Assembly (NCBI GenBank): GCA_023390985.1 | Contig: JAEWBU010000001.1 | Coordinates: 1-18,456, forward strand | Direction of reading: 5' to 3' | DNA: 18,456 bases | Origin: Pseudomonadota bacterium | GTDB taxonomy: Bacteria > Pseudomonadota > Gammaproteobacteria > Burkholderiales > Burkholderiaceae_C | Translations under genes and position numbers: made by a program | Shown: positions 13,015-18,456 of the stretch, piece after piece | Numbering within the stretch: position 1 is the stretch's first letter | Layout of the letters: every line of letters starts with the position of its first letter | The notes under the pieces: generated by a model | The model's input: only the letters and a program-made list of their open reading frames with translations | Told to the model about the DNA's origin: nothing | Databases searched by the model: none

Positions 13015-13898
13015 GCCTCCTTGCCGAACAGACCGGCGGGCCGGAGCACCAGCACGATCGCCATGATGACGAAAACGACGACGTTCGAGGCTTCGGGATA
13101 GAACACCCGTGTAAATCCTTCGATGACGCCAAGGCCCAGGCCGGTGACGACCGAGCCGAGGATGGAGCCCATGCCGCCGATCACGACCACGGCGAAGACC
13201 ACGATGATCAGGTTGGAGCCCATCAGCGGCGTGACCTGGATGACCGGCGCGGCCAGCACGCCGGCCATGGCGGCCAGCGCGGCGCCGGCGCCGTAGGTGA
13301 GCATCACCATCAGCGGCACGTTGACGCCGAAGGCCTGCACGAGCTTGGCGTTCTCGGTGCCGGCGCGCAGGTAGGCGCCCAGGCGCGTGCGCTCGATGAG
13401 GAACCAGGTGCCCAGGCACACGACGATGGAGGCGAGCACCACCCACGCGCGGTAGTTGGGCAGCACCATGAAGCCGAGGTTGGTGGCGCCGGCGAGCGCT
13501 TCGGGCACCGGATCGGACTGGCCCGAGACGCCGTATTGATCGCGGAAGATGCCTTCGAGGATGAGCGACAGCCCGAAGGTGAGCAGCAGGCCGTAGAGCG
13601 GGTCGAGCCCGTACAGCCGCTTGAGGAACAAGCGTTCGATGACCACCCCCAGCGCGCCCACGATGAGCGGCGCCACGATCAGGGCGATCCAGTAGTTGAC
13701 GCCCCACTTGTCCAGCATGATCCAGGCGGCGAACGCGCCGACCATGTAGAGCGCGCCGTGGGCGAAGTTGACGATGTCCAGCAGCCCGAAGATCACCGCC
13801 AGGCCGAGGCTGAGCATGGCGTAGAACGCGCCGTTGACCAGCCCCAGCATCAGCTGTCCGAGGAAGGCCTGGATCGGGATACCGAAGATCTCAGTCAT
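13011..13898 (-). CDS. livH: Branched-chain amino acid-type ABC transporter permease LivH
   Basis: The 295-aa hydrophobic inner-membrane permease is of the LivH type. The N-terminal LVNGAFYAMLSLGLAVIFGLLDIVNFAHGALYMVGAF is the hallmark of the family, and FLIERTRLGAYLRAGTENAKLVQAFGVN is the coupling-loop region facing the ATPases. Length matches E. coli LivH (308) within the normal range. The ATG at 13898 has a weak upstream AGAGAG. It overlaps livM by 4 nt (ATGA). An inverted repeat separates it from the upstream binding-protein gene and may set the relative mRNA levels of the two. Confidence 0.95.
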   Translation of the reverse strand: MTEIFGIPIQAFLGQLMLGLVNGAFYAMLSLGLAVIFGLLDIVNFAHGALYMVGAFAAWIMLDKWGVNYWIALIVAPLIVGALGVVIERLFLKRLYGLDPLYGLLLTFGLSLILEGIFRDQYGVSGQSDPVPEALAGATNLGFMVLPNYRAWVVLASIVVCLGTWFLIERTRLGAYLRAGTENAKLVQAFGVNVPLMVMLTYGAGAALAAMAGVLAAPVIQVTPLMGSNLIIVVFAVVVIGGMGSILGSVVTGLGLGVIEGFTRVFYPEASNVVVFVIMAIVLVLRPAGLFGKEA

Positions 13899-13912
13899 GG
13901 GTCTCTCTTGGT

Positions 13913-13943
13913 GAACCGGCCCTCGAGGGGCCGGTTCGTTTTT
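13913..13943. terminator. Intercistronic hairpin between binding-protein gene and livH
   Basis: GAACCGGCCC (13913-13922) and GGGCCGGTTC (13928-13937) form a perfect 10-bp stem with loop TCGAG. On the plus strand five Ts follow (13939-13943), making a terminator for antisense transcripts. On the minus strand, where the operon is transcribed, no T-tract follows, so it is more likely an mRNA-stabilising or partly attenuating hairpin than a full stop. Confidence 0.6.
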
Positions 13944-13962
13944 CTGCTACTGCGCTAACCGA

Positions 13963-15177
13963 TCACTTCCAGAGGGCGCACTTGCTGTCGGCCTTGGCGG
14001 TCCAGGCCTCCTCGCCCTTGAACACCTGGACCACGTTGTAGTAGTCCCAGGGCTCGGTGGACTTCTCGGGCGTCTTGACCTGCATCAGGTACATGTCGTG
14101 GATCACGCGGCCGTCGGGGCGCACGTAGCCGTTCTTCATGAAGACGTCGTTGAACTTGGCCTGCTTCATGTGCGCCAGCACCTTCTCGGCGTCGTCCGTG
14201 CCCACGGCCTTGACCGCGTTCAGGTACTGGATGGTGGCCGAGTAGTCGGCGGCCTGGATCGACGAGGGCATGCGCTTGACCTTGTCGAAGAACTTGCGCG
14301 ACCAGGCGCGCGTCTCCGGCGTGTGGTTCCAGTACCAGCTGTCGGTCAGGTACATGTTCTGGGTGGTCTTCAGGCCCAGCGAGTGGATGTCGTTGATGAA
14401 CACCAGCAGGCCGGCCAGCTTCATCGTCTTGGTGATGCCGAACTCGTTGGCCGCCTTGATCGAGTTGATCGTGTCGCCGCCGGCGTTGGCCAGGCCCAGG
14501 ATCTGGGCCTTGCTGCCCTGCGCCTGCAGCAGGAAGGACGAGAAATCGCTGGCGTTCAGCGGCGCGCGCACCGAGCCCACCACCTTGCCGCCGTTGGCTT
14601 CGACGACCTTGGTGGTATCGGCCTGCAGCTGGTGGCCGAACGCGTAGTCGGCGGTCAGGAAGTACCAGGACTTGCCGCCCTGCTTGACGACCGCGGCGCC
14701 CGTGCCCTTGGCCAGCGCGGTGGTGTCGTAGGCCCAGTGCAGGGTGTAGGGCGTGCACTGCTCGTTGGTCAGCGCCGAGGTGGCCGCGCCGATGGAGATG
14801 AAAGGCTTCTTCTTCTCGGCCGCGACCTTGGCCATCGCCAGGTTGGTGCCGGAGTTGGTGCCGCCGATCAGCATGTCCAGGCCCTGGGTGTCGAACCACT
14901 CGCGCGCCTTGGTGGCGGCGACGTCGGGCTTGTTCTGGTGATCGGCCGAGATGATCTCGACCTTCTTGCCGTTGATGGCGCCGCCCATGTCGGCGATGGC
15001 CATGCGGATGGCTTCCACGCCACCCTGGCCGTCGATGTCGGCGTACACGCTGGACATGTCGGTGATGAGGCCGATGCGGATCACATCGCCCGAGATCTGG
15101 GCGACGGCCGGCGTCGCGGCGCCGAACACGCCCGCGGCGGCGAGGGCGCCGGCGGCGAACAGCTTCTTGAGTTTCAT
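13963..15177 (-). CDS. ABC transporter substrate-binding protein, LIV/HAAT type
   Basis: The 404-aa periplasmic binding protein belongs to the type I (LivK/Peripla_BP_6) family. It starts with a clear signal peptide (MKLKKLFAAGALAAAGVFGA, cleavage probably after AVA at about residue 27). The mature part begins ISGDVIRIGLITDMSSVYAD, then GGVEAIRMAIADMGG, as expected for the first lobe. The start ATG at 15177 has an excellent Shine-Dalgarno (AAAGGAGA). It lies between livF (38-nt gap) and livH (64-nt gap with a hairpin). Such proteins bind branched-chain or other amino acids, amides, or aromatic acids. The ligand cannot be assigned here: this subgroup is as often found with aromatic-compound uptake as with Leu/Ile/Val, so the name livK is withheld. 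Two cysteines are visible in the mature part, one in ALTNEQCTPY and one near the C-terminus. Confidence 0.93.
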   Translation of the reverse strand: MKLKKLFAAGALAAAGVFGAATPAVAQISGDVIRIGLITDMSSVYADIDGQGGVEAIRMAIADMGGAINGKKVEIISADHQNKPDVAATKAREWFDTQGLDMLIGGTNSGTNLAMAKVAAEKKKPFISIGAATSALTNEQCTPYTLHWAYDTTALAKGTGAAVVKQGGKSWYFLTADYAFGHQLQADTTKVVEANGGKVVGSVRAPLNASDFSSFLLQAQGSKAQILGLANAGGDTINSIKAANEFGITKTMKLAGLLVFINDIHSLGLKTTQNMYLTDSWYWNHTPETRAWSRKFFDKVKRMPSSIQAADYSATIQYLNAVKAVGTDDAEKVLAHMKQAKFNDVFMKNGYVRPDGRVIHDMYLMQVKTPEKSTEPWDYYNVVQVFKGEEAWTAKADSKCALWK

Positions 15178-15215
15178 GCGGGTCTCCTTTGTGTGAGCCG
15201 TTGTGTGGAAAGGGG

Positions 15216-15920
15216 TCAGACGCCCAGGAATTCCTGCAGCATCGCCGTGTTGGCCTGCAGCTCGTGCTGGGCGAACTCGCGCACGATCTTGCCGTGCTCC
15301 ATGACGTAGAAGCGATCGGCCAGCGGAGCGGCGAAACGGAAGTTCTGCTCCACCAGCACGATGGTGTAGCCCTTGGCCTTGAGCGTGCGGATGGTCTCGG
15401 CGAGCTTCTGCACAATGACGGGCGCCAGGCCTTCGGAGATCTCGTCCAGCAGCAGCAGGCGGGCGCCGGTGCGCAGGATGCGCGCCACCGCCAGCATCTG
15501 CTGCTCGCCGCCCGAGAGTCGCGTGCCGGGGCTGGACGCGCGCTCCTTCAGGTTCGGGAACATGTCGTAGATCTCGGCCACGCTCATGCCGCCCTGGCCG
15601 ACCGAGGGCGGCAGCATGAGGTTCTCCTCGGCCGACAGGCTGGCGAAGATGCCGCGTTCTTCCGGGCAGTAGCCGATGCCCAGGCGGGCCACCTTGTGCG
15701 GCGGCAGGCCGATGGCCTCCTGGCCGCGGATGCGGATGGAGCCCGTGCGGCGGCCGGTCAGCCCGACGATGGCGCGCAGCGTGGTGGTGCGGCCGGCGCC
15801 GTTGCGGCCCAGCAGCGAGACCACCTCGCCCTCGGCCACGTTCAGGTTGACGCCGTGCAGGACGTGCGACTCGCCATACCAGGCGTTGAGGTTCTCGATG
15901 CGAAGGAGCTCGTTGGCCAT
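15216..15920 (-). CDS. livF: LIV-type ABC transporter ATPase LivF with variant Walker A
   Basis: The 234-aa ATPase is the LivF member of the pair energising LivHM. Present are the signature LSGGEQQ (135-141), Walker B LLLLDE (155-160) with catalytic Glu160, and the family's VEQN in place of an H-loop histidine (also Gln in E. coli LivF). The P-loop reads GRNGAGRTT: the usual Lys is Arg44, encoded by CGC at 15791-15789. Two ATGs are adjacent (15923, 15920). GGAGG at 15929-15925 is 1 nt from the first and 4 nt from the second, so 15920 is preferred. Lys-to-Arg changes usually weaken ATP hydrolysis, but I recall similar sequences in related LivF proteins, so it may be a lineage trait and the partner LivG may carry the main activity. 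Confidence 0.93.
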   Translation of the reverse strand: MANELLRIENLNAWYGESHVLHGVNLNVAEGEVVSLLGRNGAGRTTTLRAIVGLTGRRTGSIRIRGQEAIGLPPHKVARLGIGYCPEERGIFASLSAEENLMLPPSVGQGGMSVAEIYDMFPNLKERASSPGTRLSGGEQQMLAVARILRTGARLLLLDEISEGLAPVIVQKLAETIRTLKAKGYTIVLVEQNFRFAAPLADRFYVMEHGKIVREFAQHELQANTAMLQEFLGV

Positions 15921-15924
15921 CATG

Positions 15925-15929
15925 CCTCC
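15925..15929 (-). promoter_or_regulatory. Shine-Dalgarno GGAGG of livF
   Basis: On the minus strand GGAGG is followed by C-ATG-ATG. One base to the first ATG is too short for initiation, which favours the second ATG (15920). Confidence 0.6.
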
Positions 15930-15943
15930 GACGAGCCGCCTCT

Positions 15944-15998
15944 AGGGGGCATGGGCCCCCTCGGGGGGCAGTGCAGCGGCGAGGCCGCAAACGTGGGG
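15944..15998. repeat. GC-rich palindromic intergenic element between livG and livF
   Basis: AGGGGGC (15944-15950) pairs with GCCCCCT (15955-15961). The same GCCCCC can instead pair with GGGGGC (15964-15969). GCGGC-GAG-GCCGC (15976-15988) forms a further hairpin, and GTGGGGG closes the element. This pattern (CCCCCACG ... GCCCCCCGAGGGGGC on the minus strand) resembles dispersed intergenic repeats I associate with Comamonadaceae genomes. Only one copy is in the window, so its repeat status is inferred. Confidence 0.5.
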
Positions 15999-16006
15999 GT
16001 CAACAT

Positions 16007-16780
16007 TCAGTGGGCTCCCTGCAGTTCGTTGTCCGCCGATCCCATGTAGGCCTCGATGACCTGCGGGTTCTTCGACACTTCCGAATAGGGGCCGTCGGCG
16101 ATGACGGCGCCGCGCTGCAGCACCGTGATGCGGTCGGCGATGGAGGACACCACGTTCATGTTGTGTTCGACCATGAGGATGGTGCGGCCGGCCGCGACCT
16201 TCTTGATCAGCTGCGTGACGCGGCTGACGTCCTCGTGACCCATGCCCTGCGTCGGTTCGTCCAGCAGCATCAGGTCCGGTTCCAGCGCCATCGTGGTGGC
16301 CAGCTCCAGCGCGCGCTTGCGGCCGTAGGGCAGGTTGACGGTGAGCTCCTCGGCGAAGCCCTGCAGGTCGACCTCGGCCAGCAGCTGCATGGCGCGGTCG
16401 TGCAGGTGGTGCAGCGAACGCTCGGGCTTCCAGAAGTGGAACGACGTGCCCAGGTTGCGCTGCAGCGCGGCGCGCACGTTTTCCAGCACCGTCATGTGCG
16501 GGAACACGGCCGAGATCTGGAAGGAGCGGACGATGCCGCGCCGAGCCGTCTGCGCCGGCCGTTCGCTGGTGATGTCCGTGCCGAGGTAGGTGATCGTGCC
16601 GCGCGTGGGCGGCAGGAATTTGGTCAGCAGGTTGAAGAAGGTGGTCTTGCCGGCGCCGTTGGGTCCGATCAGCGCATGGATGTCGCCGCGACGGACCTTG
16701 AGATCGACGTTGTTGACCGCGACGAAGCCCTTGAACTCTTTCGTCAGTCCCTTCGTCTCGAGAATGATCTCACCTGGCAA
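16007..16780 (-). CDS. livG: LIV-type ABC transporter ATPase LivG
   Basis: The 257-aa ATPase is the LivG member of the pair. The Walker A GPNGAGKTT is intact (39-47, Lys45). Walker B is LMLLDEPTQG, the H-loop is in VEHN, and the signature is the LivG-type NLPYGRKRALE rather than LSGGQ. The long insert between Walker A and the signature (VRSFQISAVFPHMTVLENV, then about 40 residues) is characteristic of LivG. Start: homology begins at PGEIILETKGLTKEF, and no ATG is near. TTG at 16780 has GGAGG 8 nt upstream, so it is preferred to TTG at 16825, which lacks one. It is the first liv gene, 242 nt downstream of the mutase gene, with a repeat-containing gap that probably holds the operon promoter. 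Confidence 0.93.
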   Translation of the reverse strand: MPGEIILETKGLTKEFKGFVAVNNVDLKVRRGDIHALIGPNGAGKTTFFNLLTKFLPPTRGTITYLGTDITSERPAQTARRGIVRSFQISAVFPHMTVLENVRAALQRNLGTSFHFWKPERSLHHLHDRAMQLLAEVDLQGFAEELTVNLPYGRKRALELATTMALEPDLMLLDEPTQGMGHEDVSRVTQLIKKVAAGRTILMVEHNMNVVSSIADRITVLQRGAVIADGPYSEVSKNPQVIEAYMGSADNELQGAH

Positions 16781-16788
16781 ATCGTGGT

Positions 16789-16793
16789 CCTCC
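16789..16793 (-). promoter_or_regulatory. Shine-Dalgarno GGAGG that fixes the TTG start of livG
   Basis: On the minus strand GGAGG is followed by ACCACGAT and then TTG (16780), an ideal 8-nt spacing. It is the reason for choosing this rare start over the longer frame starting at 16825. Confidence 0.7.
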
Positions 16794-16890
16794 GGCAAGC
16801 CCGTCCGGTACCGGCCGGTGGGCAAGAGGCGAATGCTAGGCAGGCATGTTGCACCGCGACAGCGGGGAAGCCCTTAAGTAGTTTTGCGCT

Positions 16891-16913
16891 ACAGCCCGAC
16901 GCCCGTCGGCTGT
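16891..16913. promoter_or_regulatory. Imperfect inverted repeat upstream of livG
   Basis: ACAGCCCGAC (16891-16900) pairs with GTCGGCTGT (16905-16913) with one bulged C and a GCCC loop. It lies between the mutase stop codon and livG. It may be an operator for the liv operon or a weak end of the mutase transcript. No T-tract follows on the minus strand. Next to it, GTAG-TTTTGCG-CTAC (16878-16892) is a second small dyad. Confidence 0.35.
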
Positions 16914-16922
16914 CGAAAGACT

Positions 16923-17001
16923 GACAACGGGACGGGGAGCCGTCACAACGGGACGGGGGCCGTCACAACGGGACGGGGGAGCCGTCACAACGGGACGGTG
17001 C
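16923..17001. repeat. Tandem repeat, 3.7 copies of a 20-22 bp unit
   Basis: The unit CACAACGGGACGGGGGCCGT occurs at 16944-16963. Variants lie before it (16923-16943, first base G and an extra A) and after it (16964-16985, an extra GA), with a partial copy at 16986-17001. The core ACAACGGGAC starts at 16924, 16945, 16965 and 16987. It lies just after the mutase stop codon and about 140 bp upstream of the livG start. Each junction contains the small dyad CCGT-CACA-ACGG. Confidence 0.85.
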
Positions 17002-17022
17002 ATGGCCGCCCCGATGCATGCG

Positions 17023-18456
17023 TCACATGTTGCGCCGGTACTGGCCGCCGACCTCGAACAGGGCGCTGGTGATCTGGCCCAGCGAGCACACCCGCACCGC
17101 ATCCATCAGCACCTCGAACACGTTGCGGTTGTCGATCACCGCCTGCTGCAGGCGCTGCAGCATCGCCGCCGCTTCCTGCGCGTTGCGCTCGTGGAATTCG
17201 CCGAGGCGCTTGAGCTGGCTCTGCTTCTCGTCCTCGGTCGAGCGGGCCAGCTCGAGCTTGTCCGCCACCGGGTCCCCGTGCGGGTTGCGGAAGGTGTTGA
17301 CGCCGATGATGGGCAGCTCGCCGGTGTGCTTGAGCATCTCGTAATGCATGCTCTCGTCCTGGATGCGGCCGCGCTGGTAGCCGGTCTCCATGGCGCCCAG
17401 CACGCCGCCGCGTTCGGCGATGCGCTCGAACTCCGCCAGCACCGCCTCTTCCACCAGCTCGGTGAGCTCTTCGATGATGAAGCTGCCCTGGTTGGGGTTC
17501 TCGTTCTTCGCCAGCCCCCACTCGCGGTTGATGATCAGCTGGATCGCCATCGCGCGGCGCACGCTGTCTTCCGTGGGCGTGGTGATCGCCTCGTCGAAGG
17601 CGTTGGTGTGCAGCGAGTTGCAGTTGTCGTAGATCGCGATGAGGGCCTGAAGCGTCGTGCGGATGTCGTTGAAGTTGATTTCCTGCGCGTGCAGGCTGCG
17701 GCCCGAAGTCTGGATGTGGTACTTGAGCTTCTGGCTGCGCTCGTTGGCGCCGTACTTCTCCTTCATCGCCACCGCCCAGATGCGGCGCGCCACCCGGCCC
17801 ATCACCGTGTACTCCGGGTCCATGCCGTTGGAGAAGAAGAACGACAGGTTCGGCGCGAAGTCGTCGATGTGCATGCCGCGCGCGAGATAGGCCTCCACCA
17901 GCGTGAAGCCGTTCGACAGCGTGAACGCGAGCTGGCTGATCGGGTTCGCGCCGGCCTCGGCGATGTGATAGCCCGAGATCGACACGGAGTAGAAGTTGCG
18001 CACGTTGTGGTGCACGAAGTACTCGGCGATGTCGCCCATGACCTTGAGGCTGAACTCGGTCGAGAAGATGCAGGTGTTCTGGCCCTGGTCTTCCTTCAGG
18101 ATGTCGGCCTGCACCGTGCCGCGCACGTTGGCCAGCACCCATTCGCGGATCTTGGCGGCCTCGGTGGCGGTGGGCTCGCGGCCGTTGTCGGCCTTGAACT
18201 TGTCCAGCTGCTGGTCGATGGCGGTGTTCATGAACATCGCCAGGATGCTGGGCGCGGGGCCGTTGATGGTCATCGAGACCGAGGTGCTGGGGCTGCACAG
18301 GTCGAAGCCCGAGTACAGCACCTTCATGTCCTCCAGCGTCGCGATGGACACGCCGGAGTTGCCCACCTTGCCGTAGATGTCCGGCCGCGGGTCGGGATCG
18401 TTGCCGTACAGCGTGACCGAGTCGAACGCGGTGGACAGGCGCTTGGCCGGCATGCC
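17023..18456 (-). CDS. icmF: Fused isobutyryl-CoA mutase-type protein, C-terminal mutase domain (5' end outside window)
   Basis: The frame is open to the right edge; 477 codons plus the stop TGA (17025-17023) are visible. The sequence is a B12-dependent acyl-CoA mutase large domain: SVSMTINGPAP, FYSVSISGYHIAEAGA, the QTSGRSLHAQE segment and SLHTNAFDEA are signatures of the methylmalonyl/isobutyryl-CoA mutase family. The C-terminal VRVCSLGQITSALFEVGGQYRRNM and the absence of a following B12-binding domain match IcmF of Cupriavidus. In IcmF the B12 domain and a MeaB-like GTPase precede the mutase domain; those would lie upstream, outside the window. IcmF interconverts isobutyryl-CoA and n-butyryl-CoA with adenosylcobalamin. 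The methionine at 18453 (MPAKRLSTAF) is probably internal. If the upstream domains were absent, the name would need revising. It is on the same strand as the liv genes, 242 nt ahead of livG. Confidence 0.88.
   Translation of the reverse strand, partial: GMPAKRLSTAFDSVTLYGNDPDPRPDIYGKVGNSGVSIATLEDMKVLYSGFDLCSPSTSVSMTINGPAPSILAMFMNTAIDQQLDKFKADNGREPTATEAAKIREWVLANVRGTVQADILKEDQGQNTCIFSTEFSLKVMGDIAEYFVHHNVRNFYSVSISGYHIAEAGANPISQLAFTLSNGFTLVEAYLARGMHIDDFAPNLSFFFSNGMDPEYTVMGRVARRIWAVAMKEKYGANERSQKLKYHIQTSGRSLHAQEINFNDIRTTLQALIAIYDNCNSLHTNAFDEAITTPTEDSVRRAMAIQLIINREWGLAKNENPNQGSFIIEELTELVEEAVLAEFERIAERGGVLGAMETGYQRGRIQDESMHYEMLKHTGELPIIGVNTFRNPHGDPVADKLELARSTEDEKQSQLKRLGEFHERNAQEAAAMLQRLQQAVIDNRNVFEVLMDAVRVCSLGQITSALFEVGGQYRRNM

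Noticed and set aside
13913..13943. Intrinsic terminator ending the binding-protein transcript before livH
   Set aside because: The T-tract is on the plus-strand side; in the direction of operon transcription no U-tract follows the stem.
14098..15309. Plus-strand open frame opposite the binding-protein gene
   Set aside because: It is antisense to a gene with signal peptide, strong ribosome site and family motifs, and has low-complexity Val/Asp/His/Arg content.
16781..16825. Extension of livG to TTG at 16825
   Set aside because: The extra residues lie outside the family's usual N-terminus and this TTG lacks a Shine-Dalgarno, whereas TTG at 16780 has GGAGG at 8 nt.
16923..17001. CRISPR array
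   Set aside because: The repeated units adjoin each other with no unique spacers, and the unit is too short; it is a simple tandem repeat.

Overview
The window is an 18.5 kb piece of a high-GC chromosome. Gene content and protein sequences point to a betaproteobacterium of the Burkholderiales, most like the Comamonadaceae (Ramlibacter/Variovorax type): accB-accC-prmA followed by a zinc-ribbon/DUF3426 protein, an Mpl ligase, a fused-type isobutyryl-CoA mutase, a LIV-type ABC transporter ordered G-F-substrate-binding protein-H-M, and a GC-rich intergenic palindrome of a kind I associate with that family. No mobile element, CRISPR array, rRNA or tRNA was seen. The taxonomic call rests on recalled resemblance, not on a search.

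Layout, left to right. (1) Plus strand: the 3' part of tldD, then a short leader region and a class I DAHP synthase gene (aroG type), then a gene of unknown function with a good sigma70-like promoter. (2) mpl on the minus strand, its stop codon abutting that of the unknown gene. A 90-bp divergent region with two perfect palindromes separates mpl from a plus-strand pair: an unknown 197-aa protein and an overlapping membrane-anchored TlpA-like thioredoxin. (3) Plus strand: accB, accC, prmA, a zinc-ribbon/DUF3426 protein and a PfkB-family kinase, closely spaced. (4) Minus strand from 18456 down to 11211: the C-terminal part of a fused acyl-CoA mutase (icmF type), a gap with a 20-22 bp tandem repeat, then livG, livF, a periplasmic binding protein, livH, livM and an RhlG-like SDR gene that begins 4 nt after livM.

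The most striking element is the leader in front of aroG (1340-1473). A 22-codon ORF contains the run FFFGYFWF (seven aromatic residues in eight). It is followed by a strong intrinsic terminator with a perfect 12-bp stem and eight Ts, 36 nt before the aroG start codon. The last codons of the leader ORF carry CCCGGCGGT, identical to the terminator's right arm, so they can pair with its left arm to make an antiterminator. This is the full architecture of ribosome-mediated transcription attenuation, here apparently sensing Phe/Tyr/Trp to control the first step of the shikimate pathway. I do not recall an experimental description of it in this bacterial group.

Other points worth a second look: an Arg in place of the Walker A Lys in LivF; the tandem repeat upstream of the liv operon; an intercistronic hairpin between the binding-protein gene and livH; -10-like hexamers lying 7-9 nt before several start codons (possible leaderless transcripts); and a TTG start for livG supported by its Shine-Dalgarno sequence.
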